NCBI RefSeq assembly: GCF_003515075.1
Contig: NZ_QWLV01000005.1
Location: 62,001-126,000 of the forward strand
Origin: Sphingomonas gilva
GTDB taxonomy: Bacteria; Pseudomonadota; Alphaproteobacteria; Sphingomonadales; Sphingomonadaceae
Length of the DNA: 64,000 nucleotides
Direction of reading: 5' to 3'
A model generated the notes under the pieces. The model was not told the DNA's origin and ran no database searches. It worked only from the letters and a program-made list of their open reading frames with translations. Below, piece by piece: positions 7,947 to 15,541 of this stretch; the first letter of the stretch is position 1; every line of letters starts with the position of its first letter. Position numbers and translations under genes: made by a program.

Positions 7947-8134
7947 CGGACGGCGTGTTCCGCACCGTGGGCGTGGCCCACCAGGTGGGCGAGAAGGCGG
8001 CGCGCGCGCTCGCCGAGGCGATCGACGGTTTCGTCGTCGCGGTCGAGCCGATCGCGGAGCGCGGCGGCAGCTTCTCGTGCGAGTTCGTCGTCGCCGACCC
8101 GAGCGAAAATCTCGTGCGCGGGAGGATCGCGTGA
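7943..8134 (+). CDS. Hypothetical 63-residue prophage protein
   Basis: Starts at the ATG overlapping the previous stop (ATGA) and runs MTDGVFRTVGVAHQVGEKAA to a short acidic/beta C-terminus. No family recognised. Position in the tightly coupled early operon and GC-rich third positions support it. Confidence 0.6.
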   Translation: MTDGVFRTVGVAHQVGEKAARALAEAIDGFVVAVEPIAERGGSFSCEFVVADPSENLVRGRIA

Positions 8135-8145
8135 GGGGCGGAGCC

Positions 8146-8331
8146 ATGCATGACGAGGATATCGCGATGGATGTGGCCGTTGCCGCTGCCGTTGCGGTGG
8201 CAAAGGCCTCCGGCGGCACCTTCGTCGGTTGCTCAGCGTCGCAAGGCGATGACGGGCGCTGGGAGGCCAAGTTCTCGGTCGCGGTCGGATCGCGGCGTCG
8301 ACCGCAGATTCTCCATGGACGGCTGTCGTGA
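8146..8331 (+). CDS. Hypothetical 61-residue prophage protein
   Basis: Starts MHDEDIAMDVAVAAAVAVAK with a helical Ala/Val-rich N-terminus, then GGTFVGCSASQGDDGRWEAK, a likely beta hairpin. A GTG at 8131 overlapping the previous stop would add five residues; the ATG at 8146 is preceded by GGGGCGGAG. Function unknown. Confidence 0.55.
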   Translation: MHDEDIAMDVAVAAAVAVAKASGGTFVGCSASQGDDGRWEAKFSVAVGSRRRPQILHGRLS

Positions 8332-8546
8332 CCGCCGCCACCGACACCGTCCGCCGCCTGGCGAGGCATCGCGCCGAGATGCAGCGCGCGCTCGCCGACA
8401 ATTGCTCGCTGGACGAAGCGCGCGACCGCATCGCGCGGGACCGGTGGCAGGCGGCCACCGATAGCCTGGCGCGGCGGTGCGGCACGGTCGCGGCGCCGGT
8501 GCGCCATCCGAACATCCGGCTGCCCTACAAGGACGACGACGCATGA
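8328..8546 (+). CDS. Hypothetical 72-residue prophage protein
   Basis: Helical, basic protein (VRRLARHRAEMQRALADNCS near the N-terminus). The GTG start overlaps the previous stop by GTGA and the stop overlaps the next ATG. No recognised family; supported by operon coupling. Confidence 0.55.
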   Translation: MTAATDTVRRLARHRAEMQRALADNCSLDEARDRIARDRWQAATDSLARRCGTVAAPVRHPNIRLPYKDDDA

Positions 8547-8836
8547 GCCGCGTCGTGCCCTTCCGCGGCAAACGTCCACCCCAATCAAACCTCCGCATGC
8601 CGCGTGAGGCGCTGTCGCCGGGGCTTGTTGGCGCGCTGGTCGGCGATTCGCCACTCGTCGTCAGCCGCATCGATCGCCCCGCGCGCAGCCGCGCCGAAAT
8701 CGAGCAGGCGATCGAGCAGCTGATCGGCTTACTCGATGCAATCGATGGCGACCCGGATTTCGAGCCGGAGGAAGATGCCGAGCATGACGGCCGCGAGCCG
8801 TTCGGCGGCAAAATCCGGGGGGGGGGGGGCAGATGA
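8543..8836 (+). CDS. Hypothetical 97-residue protein ending in a G13 tract
   Basis: Starts MSRVVPFRGKRPPQSNLRMP at the ATG coupled to the previous stop. The middle is helical (RSRAEIEQAIEQLIGLLDAI), then an acidic patch. The last codons lie in a run of 13 G residues (8817-8829), giving a C-terminus of R-GGGG-R. Adding one G would remove the stop and fuse this protein in frame with the next one, so the end may vary. Function unknown. Confidence 0.6.
   Translation: MSRVVPFRGKRPPQSNLRMPREALSPGLVGALVGDSPLVVSRIDRPARSRAEIEQAIEQLIGLLDAIDGDPDFEPEEDAEHDGREPFGGKIRGGGGR
8817..8829 (+). repeat. Homopolymer tract, 13 G
   Basis: Thirteen consecutive G at the junction of two genes, the longest such run I noticed in the window. 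It ends 3 bp before the next ATG (8833), so it may also act as an extended ribosome-binding purine run. Its length sets whether the two frames are separate (13) or fused (14). Confidence 0.75.
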
Positions 8837-9183
8837 CTGACGCTCGCCATCCCGCGCCACGCATCCGCGTCGGCGCGCCCGGCGCGGCAATCGCGCCGAT
8901 CACCAGCCGCCTGGGCGACATTGAGAAGGTGTGTAGCGCGATCACCTGGCTGCGCAGCCATGGCGTGTCGGTGTCTAGCGCCGGCGACGGCCGCTGGTGG
9001 GTGTCGGGCGGCTTCGCCGCGCCGTTCGCCGGGGTCGACCTGGTCGCGCTCGCGCGGCGCAAAGGATTCGATGGGGGGCGTGATCGTGGCGATCAGCCGG
9101 CGCTGCTGGGCGTCGGCCAGCGGGGTTCGAATCCCCCGCTCTCCACCACCCTTTCAGGAGAGGAGCACTTCCGTGAAGAATAA
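8833..9183 (+). CDS. Hypothetical prophage protein overlapping a tRNA-like sequence
   Basis: Residues 1-75 look like a genuine small domain (VCSAITWLRSHGVSVSSAGD then GRWWVSGGFAAPFAGVDLVA). The C-terminal ~40 residues (from RGDQPALLGV) are low in structure and correspond to a tRNA-like sequence on the same strand, so the conserved protein may really end near residue 78, with the extension acquired. The frame overlaps the next gene's GTG start by 11 bp. Function unknown. Confidence 0.5.
   Translation: MTDARHPAPRIRVGAPGAAIAPITSRLGDIEKVCSAITWLRSHGVSVSSAGDGRWWVSGGFAAPFAGVDLVALARRKGFDGGRDRGDQPALLGVGQRGSNPPLSTTLSGEEHFREE
9073..9148 (+). ncRNA. tRNA-like cloverleaf (relic or unusual tRNA)
   Basis: 76 nt that fold like a tRNA. 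A 7-bp acceptor stem pairs GGGGGGC (9073-9079) with GCTCTCC (9138-9144) using two G-U pairs. A 4-bp GATC/GATC D-stem has a short 5-nt loop. A central hairpin GCCGGCGC/GCGTCGGC has a 6-nt loop TGCTGG. The T-arm is GGGG-TTCGAAT-CCCC, followed by discriminator A and encoded CCA. The central arm has 8 bp rather than the 5 bp plus 7-nt loop of a normal anticodon arm, so no anticodon can be assigned. It may be a degenerate tRNA or a tRNA-mimicking RNA. Confidence 0.45.
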
Positions 9184-9412
9184 GCTGATCGACTTGAACA
9201 ATCACCTTTTCGCGCAGCTTGAGCGGCTGTCCGACGAGGAGCTGACCGCCGAGCAGATCGAGGTCGAGGTCAAGCGCGCCGATGCGATCGTGGCGGTGTC
9301 CGAGCAGGTCGTGCGCGGCGCGGCGCTCACGCTGCAGGCGGTGAAGGTGCTCGCGGATCACGGCGATCGCTTCAAGCCGCACCTCGCGATGATCGAGGGG
9401 CCGAAGGAGTGA
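9173..9412 (+). CDS. Conserved small Mu-like phage protein
   Basis: A 79-residue helical protein, MKNKLIDLNNHLFAQLERLS with ADAIVAVSEQVVRGAALTLQ, of a type common in the early region of Mu-like phages just before MuA. The GTG start is preceded by AGGAGAGGAG. The stop overlaps the next GTG. No biochemical function is known to me. Confidence 0.75.
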   Translation: MKNKLIDLNNHLFAQLERLSDEELTAEQIEVEVKRADAIVAVSEQVVRGAALTLQAVKVLADHGDRFKPHLAMIEGPKE

Positions 9413-10044
9413 AAGGTCGGGCGATCCATTATTCGGCCGAGGAGCTGACGTGGCTGGAGGAGAACCGCGAGATGTCGCGGCGCGACCTGCACCGGCTATT
9501 CGTCATGTTCTTCGGCCGCGACGATGTATCGCCCGATCATATCAAGGCGCTCTGCAGCCGGAAGGGGTGGAAGACGGGCCGAACCGGCCAGTTCGCGCCG
9601 GGGATGACGCCTAGCAACAAGGGCAAGTCGATGCCCTTCAACGCGAATAGCGCGCGTACTCAGTTCAAGAAGGGCAGCATGAGCGGCCGGGCGCGCGCGC
9701 TGTACAAGCCGATCGGGACCGAGCGCCTCAGCAAGGAGGGCTATGTCGAGCGGAAAATCCACGACGGCTTGCCCCTGCAATCGCGGTGGCGCGCCGTCCA
9801 CCTGATCCGGTGGGAAGAGCAGAACGGCCCGTTGCCCAGGGGCATGTGCCTCAAATGCCTCGACGCCAACCGGCTCAACACCGACCCGTCAAACTGGGCC
9901 GCGATTCCGCGAGCTTTGCTGCCGCGCCTCGCCGGTCGCTGGACGATGCCATACGATTCCGCACCCGACGAGTTGAAGCCCGTCATTTTGGCGATGGCCA
10001 AGGTGAAGCACGCGGCCAAGGAGCGCGCCAGCGATGCCGGTTGA
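9409..10044 (+). CDS. HNH-type endonuclease-like protein
   Basis: A 211-residue phage protein with an N-terminal HTH-like segment (EELTWLEENREMSRRDLHRL) and a C-terminal HNH-like core: WRAVHLIRWEEQNGPLPRG followed by MCLKCLDANRLNTDPSNW. The usual core reads H-x-W-x-x-NG-x-P-x-G, then D-x-N-x-x-N-x-x-x-NL. The first His and the ANRLN asparagines are kept, but the final positions are shifted, so activity is uncertain. It starts at a GTG coupled to the previous gene. Phage HNH proteins of this class nick or cut DNA; a role here is not defined. Confidence 0.7.
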   Translation: MKGRAIHYSAEELTWLEENREMSRRDLHRLFVMFFGRDDVSPDHIKALCSRKGWKTGRTGQFAPGMTPSNKGKSMPFNANSARTQFKKGSMSGRARALYKPIGTERLSKEGYVERKIHDGLPLQSRWRAVHLIRWEEQNGPLPRGMCLKCLDANRLNTDPSNWAAIPRALLPRLAGRWTMPYDSAPDELKPVILAMAKVKHAAKERASDAG

Positions 10045-10315
10045 TCCCCGCATCCAGGCCGCGCTGGATGCGCCGCTCCGGGGCCAGCGCAACGAATTTG
10101 CGCCCAAGCGCGGGAGCGCGAAGCTCGGACGCGGATATTTCTTGCGGCCCGGATCGGGACCAGAGGGCGAAACATGCGGCAGCTGCGCGCATTTTCGACG
10201 CCGCACTTATTCCCAGACCTATTTCAAATGCGCGCTGACAGAGACTCGCGGCGGCGCAACCGACATTCGGGTTTCTTCGCCGGCCTGCTCGGGTTGGGAG
10301 GCGCACGGTGCGTAA
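10034..10315 (+). CDS. Conserved Cys-cluster prophage protein
   Basis: A 93-residue protein with MPVDPRIQAALDAPLRG at the start and a four-cysteine unit: GETCGSCAHF, FKCALT and SSPACSGWE. The spacing suggests a small zinc-binding fold. Similar proteins stand upstream of MuA in alphaproteobacterial Mu-like phages. It overlaps the previous gene by 11 bp and the next by 8 bp. Function unknown. Confidence 0.7.
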   Translation: MPVDPRIQAALDAPLRGQRNEFAPKRGSAKLGRGYFLRPGSGPEGETCGSCAHFRRRTYSQTYFKCALTETRGGATDIRVSSPACSGWEAHGA

Positions 10316-10766
10316 AGTTAGAACGCATCCCGATCAGATCGCGTTTGCATTTGAGGCGCCGCAGCCGGCGCGTGGCGACGCTCAGCTGGCGGGGCTGGAC
10401 CGCGCCGTGGCGGGCATCGTCGGCACCGCGCTGAAGGACGACGTGCGCTCGCGCGACGAGATCGCGGGGGCGATGACGGCGCTGTTGAGCGAGCCGGTGA
10501 GCCGGCTGATGCTCGACGCTTACGCCTCGCCGGCGCGAGAGGGACACAACATCTCCTTCGGCCGGGCGCTGGCGCTGATCGCGGTGACCGAGCGGTTCGA
10601 CCTGCTCGACCAGCTGCTGCGCCGGATCGGCGCGGCGGTGCTGGTGGGCGAGGAGATCAATGCGGCGCTGCTCGGCCATCTGCAGGCGCGCAAGCGCCAG
10701 ATCGACGCCGAAATCCGCGCCGTCCAACAGCGAACGACACCGATTTTCAGGGGGAACGACGCTTGA
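10308..10766 (+). CDS. Conserved early Mu-like phage protein
   Basis: A 152-residue mainly helical soluble protein (MRKVRTHPDQIAFAFEAPQP at the N-terminus; FGRALALIAVTERFDLLDQL in the middle). The GTG start overlaps the previous gene, and the stop overlaps the TTG start of the transposase. It is probably an accessory to replication or transposition judged by position only. Confidence 0.6.
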   Translation: MRKVRTHPDQIAFAFEAPQPARGDAQLAGLDRAVAGIVGTALKDDVRSRDEIAGAMTALLSEPVSRLMLDAYASPAREGHNISFGRALALIAVTERFDLLDQLLRRIGAAVLVGEEINAALLGHLQARKRQIDAEIRAVQQRTTPIFRGNDA

Positions 10767-12709
10767 TCGCGACGGGGGGGAAGCAGTGGTTCACGGCGGC
10801 CGAGCTGGCCGCGCTCGCCTTGCCCGGCCTGTCCAAGGCCAAGCGCAAGATCAACGAGCGCGCCACCATCGAACGCTGGGCGCTGCGGGTCGATGTGGAC
10901 GGGCAGCCGCTGGCGCGGCCGCGCGCCGGCCGGGGCGGCGGGCTGGAATTCCATATCGGCATCCTGCCCGCGGCCGCGCGCACCGCGCTGGTCGATCGCG
11001 GCATCGCGATGGGCGAGAGCGCGCCACGACCGGCCAACGACGCGCGCTCGCCGGGTTGGGCCTGGCTGGAGCGGCAGAGCGACAAGGTGAAGGCCGAGGC
11101 GCAGCGCCGGATGGCGGCGATCGAGGCGATCGAGGCGCATGAGGCGGCGGGGCTCACCCGCACGGCGGCGATCGCGCTGGTCGCCGATCGGACGTGCGCC
11201 GGCAGCTCGACGATCTGGACCTGGCTGACACTGATCGATGGCGTGCCGCTGGCCGACCGGCTGCCGGCGCTCGCCCCCCGACGCGCCGGTGGAGGAAATG
11301 AAGTGGACGTGGAACCCCATATCTGGCGCACGCTGGTTTCGGACTATCTGCGCGCTGAGCGACCGACCTTTTCGAGCTGCTACCGTCGCGCGGCCGAGCA
11401 GGCCAAGGCGATGGGCGTTACGCTGCCACATCAGCGCACGCTGCAGCGGAGGCTGGAGCGCGACATCCCTCCCCAGCTCGTCGTCGCCAGGCGCGAGGGC
11501 GCGGAAGCCCTGCGAGCGATGCTGCCGCCGCAACAGCGCTCGGTTTCGGCGATGCATGCGATGCAGGCGGTCAATATCGACGGCCACCGCTGGGACGTGT
11601 TCGTCCGCTGGCCCGACGGCACGATCGGCCGGCCGACCATGGTTGCGATCCAGGACATCTACAGCCGCAAGATTCTCGCTTGGCGCATCGCCGAAACCGA
11701 GAGCGCGGTGCTGACCAGGCTCGCCTTCGCCGACCTGTTCCGCGATTTCGGCATTCCCGCCGAATGCCTGATGGACAATGGCCGGGCGTTCGCATCGAAA
11801 TGGATTTCGGGCGGCGCGGAGACTAGGTTCCGCTTCAAGATCAAGGAAGACGAGCCGACCGGGCTGCTCACCGGGCTCGGGATCAAGCTGCACTGGGCGC
11901 AGCCTTATCGCGGCCAGTCCAAGCCGATCGAGCGCGCTTTTCGCGACCTATGCGATGCGGTGGCCAAGCACCCGGCGTTCGCGGGGGCCTATACGGGCAA
12001 CCGCCCCGACGCGAAGCCCGAGAATTACGGCGAGAAGGCAGTGCCGATCGACGTGTTCCGCGCCGTCGTCGCCAAGGGCATCGCCGCGCACAATGCGCGC
12101 GCCGGCCGACGCACCGAAGTGGCGAACGGCCGCAGCTTCGACGACGTGTTCGCCGAGAGCTACGCCGCGTCGGCGATCGGCAAGGCGACGCCCGAGCAGA
12201 TGCGCATGGCGCTGCTGACCGGGGAGCAGCTGTCGGCCGATCGCAAGTCGGGCGAGCTGAAGATCGCCGGCAACCGCTACTGGGCGAGCGAGCTGGCCGA
12301 CCATGCCGGCAAGAAGCTGACGGTACGGTTCGATCCCGACAACCTACACCAGGCGATCCACGTCTACGATCGGACGGGCCGCTACATCTGCGCCGCCGAG
12401 CCGATCGCGCCGACAGGCTTCTTCGACATGGCGTCGGCAAAGGACCGCGCGCGGCAGGAAAAGGAACTACGCCGCCACGTGCGCGAGGCCGAGCAGCTGC
12501 AGGACCTGATCGCCGCCGCCGATCTCGCGGCAATGCTGCCAGACCATGCCGACGAGGAGCAGCTGCCCGCGCCGGGCGCGGTGCGGATGGTCCGCCACCA
12601 GCCGCGCGGCCGCGCCGCGGCGGCGCTGAAGCCCGCTTCAGAGGCGCGTGAAGCGCCTCTCAACCCCGTCATCGACCGGCTCGGAGCGGCGCTCCGGGTG
12701 GTCCGGTGA
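10763..12709 (+). CDS. MuA-type DDE transposase
   Basis: A 648-residue transposase, close to Mu A in length (663). The N-terminal ~180 residues hold winged-HTH end-binding domains (WFTAAELAALALPGLSKAKR at the start). The rve-type catalytic domain has Asp273 in VNIDGHRWDVF, Asp338 in CLMDNGRAF and Glu390 in QSKPIERAFRDL. Mu A has D269, D336 and E392, so the triad spacing is almost identical. The C-terminal ~130 residues are charged and helical, where Mu A contacts MuB and ClpX. It starts with TTG overlapping the previous stop. It catalyses integration and replicative transposition at the phage ends at 3978 and 45115. Confidence 0.95.
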   Translation: MIATGGKQWFTAAELAALALPGLSKAKRKINERATIERWALRVDVDGQPLARPRAGRGGGLEFHIGILPAAARTALVDRGIAMGESAPRPANDARSPGWAWLERQSDKVKAEAQRRMAAIEAIEAHEAAGLTRTAAIALVADRTCAGSSTIWTWLTLIDGVPLADRLPALAPRRAGGGNEVDVEPHIWRTLVSDYLRAERPTFSSCYRRAAEQAKAMGVTLPHQRTLQRRLERDIPPQLVVARREGAEALRAMLPPQQRSVSAMHAMQAVNIDGHRWDVFVRWPDGTIGRPTMVAIQDIYSRKILAWRIAETESAVLTRLAFADLFRDFGIPAECLMDNGRAFASKWISGGAETRFRFKIKEDEPTGLLTGLGIKLHWAQPYRGQSKPIERAFRDLCDAVAKHPAFAGAYTGNRPDAKPENYGEKAVPIDVFRAVVAKGIAAHNARAGRRTEVANGRSFDDVFAESYAASAIGKATPEQMRMALLTGEQLSADRKSGELKIAGNRYWASELADHAGKKLTVRFDPDNLHQAIHVYDRTGRYICAAEPIAPTGFFDMASAKDRARQEKELRRHVREAEQLQDLIAAADLAAMLPDHADEEQLPAPGAVRMVRHQPRGRAAAALKPASEAREAPLNPVIDRLGAALRVVR

Positions 12710-12753
12710 ACAGCGTGCCGGGCGCATTCCCGGCTGAGAAGAGGAGAACGCAA

Positions 12754-12987
12754 ATGACCAGATGGCTGGCAATTTACTCCAACGCGATGGGCAATTCGCA
12801 GGCCGCAATGATCACATCTGTGAATGCTGGTCTGCCCTTTGGGATCTTACCCGAAGAGCTTGGCCTGCAGGATTATGAATCGGCGGCGACCGTCACGCTC
12901 ATCGAGATGCCTGACGGCGATTTCCGGCCGACCGTCGTCGACGTCGATGCCGACGCCGAAGTCGCAATGACCTTCATCGATCTCTGA
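12754..12987 (+). CDS. Hypothetical 77-residue prophage protein
   Basis: Lies between muA and muB. I chose the ATG at 12754 because GAGGAGAACG precedes it; the frame is open back to 12706. The protein starts MTRWLAIYSNAMGNSQAAMI and ends acidic (VVDVDADAEVAMTF). No family recognised. Confidence 0.6.
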   Translation: MTRWLAIYSNAMGNSQAAMITSVNAGLPFGILPEELGLQDYESAATVTLIEMPDGDFRPTVVDVDADAEVAMTFIDL

Positions 12988-12994
12988 CGAAATG

Positions 12995-13027
12995 GGCCGC
13001 GACCGGGGTGGAAGCCCGGCCGCGGCC
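12995..13027 (+). promoter_or_regulatory. Strong stem-loop upstream of muB
   Basis: GGCCGCG-a-CCGGG pairs with CCCGG-c-CGCGGCC around a 7-nt loop, 31 bp before the muB ATG. There is no U-run, so it is not a classical terminator. It could lower read-through from muA or stabilise the muB message. Confidence 0.45.
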
Positions 13028-13058
13028 TTGTGTGCCCAAGCACGAAAGGACGCGTATC

Positions 13059-14015
13059 ATGAACAATCCCGACACTCTAGCCATCGACGTCGAGGCCGAG
13101 CGCGCCTGGCTCAATGCCTACAAGGCGGACACCCGGCTCAGCTGGTCCGAGATCGGCCCGAAGATGGGTATTCCTGGCGGCACCCTCTCTCCCTTCGCGC
13201 TCAACAGCTACAATGGCGACAACGAGCGGATCGCGCGCGCGGTGTTCTCCTACCGCCAGCTGCTGACGAGCCAGGCCGAGCTGGCGATCGCGATGCCCGA
13301 CCGGCCCAATTATTTCGAGACGCCGACCTCGCGCCGCGTGACCACCATGCTGCAGGTGGCGCATCGGGGCCGGATCACGGTGATCGCGACCGCTCCCGGC
13401 CTGGGCAAGACCGAGGCGGTCAAGAACTACCAGGCGAGCGTCCCGCAGGTGTGGCGCGCCACCATGAAGCCTTCGACCGGCGGAATCATGACCATGCAGG
13501 TCAAGATACTCGCTTCGATGGGCGAGCCGGACGCCAAGGGCACGCCGCTCGCGCTGACCACCCGCATCGAGCGGCTGGTGCGCGGCACCGGCGGACTGCT
13601 GGTGATCGATGAGGCGCAGAATCTCGGCGAAAAGGCGCTGGAGGAAGTCCGCGGATGGCACGACGAGACCGGCATCGGCGTCGCGCTGGTGGGCAACGAA
13701 GACGTGCTGCTCCGCCTGGAACTGGGCAGCAAGAAGGACGCGTTCGCGCGCCTCGCCAGCCGTGTCGCCAACCGCTTCATCGCGCGCGGGCCGATGGAGG
13801 GCGACGCCGCCGCGCTAGCCGATGCCTGGAGGGTCGATGCGGCCGACCAGCGCGGGTTCCTGGCCGATGTCGCCAAGCGGCCGGGCGCTCTCCGCACCTG
13901 TACGATGGTGATGGAAACCGCGCACATGCTCGCGGCCGCCGAGAACGACGCGCTGAAGCTCGCGCATCTGCAGGACGCCTGGTCGCATCTGTCGACCCGG
14001 CAGCTCGCGGCATGA
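13059..14015 (+). CDS. MuB-type AAA+ ATPase, transposition target selector
   Basis: A 318-residue protein. The N-terminal ~70 residues hold an HTH-like segment (LSWSEIGPKMGIPGGTLSPF), as in Mu B. The AAA+ core has Walker A APGLGKTEA (about residues 112-120) and Walker B GLLVIDEAQNL (Asp184, Glu185). ATG 13059 is preceded by AAAGGA; the frame is open to 13008 but that part lies in the stem-loop. MuB binds DNA as ATP-dependent filaments, delivers target DNA to MuA and protects the element from self-insertion. Its stop overlaps the next ATG. Confidence 0.92.
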   Translation: MNNPDTLAIDVEAERAWLNAYKADTRLSWSEIGPKMGIPGGTLSPFALNSYNGDNERIARAVFSYRQLLTSQAELAIAMPDRPNYFETPTSRRVTTMLQVAHRGRITVIATAPGLGKTEAVKNYQASVPQVWRATMKPSTGGIMTMQVKILASMGEPDAKGTPLALTTRIERLVRGTGGLLVIDEAQNLGEKALEEVRGWHDETGIGVALVGNEDVLLRLELGSKKDAFARLASRVANRFIARGPMEGDAAALADAWRVDAADQRGFLADVAKRPGALRTCTMVMETAHMLAAAENDALKLAHLQDAWSHLSTRQLAA

Positions 14016-14266
14016 GGGGGCGTTCCGCCCAGGAGCGCCGCCGCGTCGACGAAGCGGCGCGCCAGTTCGGCCTTTCGCCGCGCTCGGTGATCGCCGCGAC
14101 GACTCCGCATCGCGGCTGGCGCAAGGCGTGGGCGATCCTGTGGGGCACCGGGCCGCTCGATTTCGCGCTCGCGGCAGGCGGAGCCCTTGCCGTCGCGACC
14201 GCCATTCTCGTCGTGGTGCCGCTGATCGCGGTGGCGATCGGCGCGCTGGTGGGGCCGGCGCGATGA
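14012..14266 (+). CDS. Small membrane protein, hypothetical
   Basis: An 84-residue protein with a basic, helical N-terminus (MRGRSAQERRRVDEAARQFG) and one hydrophobic stretch, LAVATAILVVVPLIAVAIGA, that should span the membrane. Coupled by ATGA to muB and to the next gene. No function recognised. Confidence 0.6.
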   Translation: MRGRSAQERRRVDEAARQFGLSPRSVIAATTPHRGWRKAWAILWGTGPLDFALAAGGALAVATAILVVVPLIAVAIGALVGPAR

Positions 14267-14664
14267 CGCCGCTCCGCCTGTCGCTGCCGCTCGACGCCGC
14301 GGCGATCGCCGCGATCAACGCGCTCGGCCGGGGCGTGACGATCACGGTCGAGGGCGATCTCGACCGCCGGTGGACGATCGCCGACATCATCGCCTGGGTG
14401 GCGTTCGAGACCGGAGTGTCGCGACGCGAGATTATCGGAGAGGGCCGCACCGCCAGGCAGGCGCGCGCGCGATTTGCCATCACCTGGGGCGCCCGCACGA
14501 TTTTGGCGTGCAGCTCCTCCGTCATCGGCCGCTCGATCGGCGGGCGCGACCACACCGTCGCGCTCTACCAGCTTCGCCGCGCTGAGCAGCTGCGGCTGCG
14601 GGATCCGGCGTTCCGCGCGCTCACCAACCGCATGATCGACCGCTTTTCGGGAGGACCGCAATGA
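14263..14664 (+). CDS. DnaA domain IV-like DNA-binding protein
   Basis: A 133-residue protein. Residues ~50-115 resemble the C-terminal DNA-binding domain of DnaA: FETGVSRREIIGEGRTARQA, then ARARFAITWGARTILACSSS and IGRSIGGRDHTVALYQLRRA. The GRDHTV segment corresponds to the DnaA signature that reads DnaA boxes. There is no AAA+ domain, so it cannot act as an initiator by itself. It may bind DnaA boxes at the host origin or phage ends, or recruit host replication proteins for replicative transposition; that is inference. Confidence 0.7.
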   Translation: MTPLRLSLPLDAAAIAAINALGRGVTITVEGDLDRRWTIADIIAWVAFETGVSRREIIGEGRTARQARARFAITWGARTILACSSSVIGRSIGGRDHTVALYQLRRAEQLRLRDPAFRALTNRMIDRFSGGPQ

Positions 14665-15389
14665 CCCTTCGACGTAGCTCAGGGCAGGCCGGAAAGGCCC
14701 AGTTCAACCCCGCCCAGCAGCGCCGGCGCGGGATGCTCGCCAAGATCCACATCGCGCAGAAGCAGCTCGGGCTGACCGAGGACGATTATCGCGCGGTGCT
14801 GATCCGCGTCACCGGCCTCGACAGCGCCGGCGCGATGTCCGACGCCGAGCTGGAGCGCGTCGTCGCCGAGCTGACCCGGCTGGGCTTCCGGGCCAAGGCC
14901 GACGGCAAGGCGAAGCCGGCGATGCATCCGGTGGCGCTGAAGGCGCGGGCGATGTGGATCTCGCTCCACCAGCTCGGCGTGGTCGAGAACCCGAGCGAGC
15001 AGGCGCTGGAGGCGTTCGCCGCGCGCCAGCTCGGCGTGGTCAAGTGGCACTGGGCCAACCAGGCCTGGGGCTACAAGCTGATCGAGGCGCTGAAGGCGAT
15101 GGCCCAGCGCGCCGGTTGGGACCAGCATCTGGAAGGCGTCGCGCCCGCGGCCAAGGCGCGCATCCTCAAGCGCCGGCTGGCCGAGCGGCTGTTCGCGATG
15201 CTGAAGCATGAGGGCCTGATCCCGCACCACTGGGACATCCTGCTCGCCGCCGAGCGGCTGGCAGGCGTCGAGATCGGGGGCGGCTGGTGGCAGGCGAGCG
15301 CCGAGGACGCCGACCGCGTCGTCCAGGCGTTCGCCCAGGCGCGCCGCGCACCGATGAAGCCGGTCTCCGCGCTGGAGCTGGTCCGGTGA
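14661..15389 (+). CDS. gemA: GemA-like regulatory protein (Mu gp16, DUF1018)
   Basis: A 242-residue protein whose N-terminal part is the GemA signature: MLAKIHIAQKQLGLTEDDYR then AVLIRVTGLDSAGAMSDAEL. GemA/Mor in Mu affects host gene expression and DNA supercoiling. The conserved domain starts at Met25; the first 24 residues (MTLRRSSGQAGKAQ...) derive from a CTTCGACGTAGCTCAGGGC sequence of a kind common between genes in sphingomonads. The start may therefore be the ATG at 14733 or the coupled ATG at 14661. The stop overlaps the next GTG. Confidence 0.82.
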   Translation: MTLRRSSGQAGKAQFNPAQQRRRGMLAKIHIAQKQLGLTEDDYRAVLIRVTGLDSAGAMSDAELERVVAELTRLGFRAKADGKAKPAMHPVALKARAMWISLHQLGVVENPSEQALEAFAARQLGVVKWHWANQAWGYKLIEALKAMAQRAGWDQHLEGVAPAAKARILKRRLAERLFAMLKHEGLIPHHWDILLAAERLAGVEIGGGWWQASAEDADRVVQAFAQARRAPMKPVSALELVR

Positions 15390-15541
15390 GCGCGCCTCGC
15401 TATTTCGCGCGCGAGCCGGTCGAATCGGTCGAATTCGCCTCGCTGCCGCTGCTGGCGAGCGGCCGCCGCCGGCCGCCCCGCCGCCTCGTCTGGTTCGCCC
15501 TGGGCGCGATCGCCGCGGTGCTGGCGCAGCTGCTGGCGTGA
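15386..15541 (+). CDS. Small single-span membrane protein
   Basis: 51 residues from a GTG coupled to gemA: a soluble start (MSAPRYFAREPVESVEFASL), a basic patch (GRRRPPRRL), then LVWFALGAIAAVLAQLLA, a C-terminal membrane anchor. The stop overlaps the next GTG. Possibly a tail-anchored accessory to lysis or host takeover; no family recognised. Confidence 0.5.
   Translation: MSAPRYFAREPVESVEFASLPLLASGRRRPPRRLVWFALGAIAAVLAQLLA

Noticed and set aside
10520..11893. 457-codon minus-strand frame over muA
   Set aside because: Shadow of the transposase gene; its DDE triad and coupling are clear on the plus strand.
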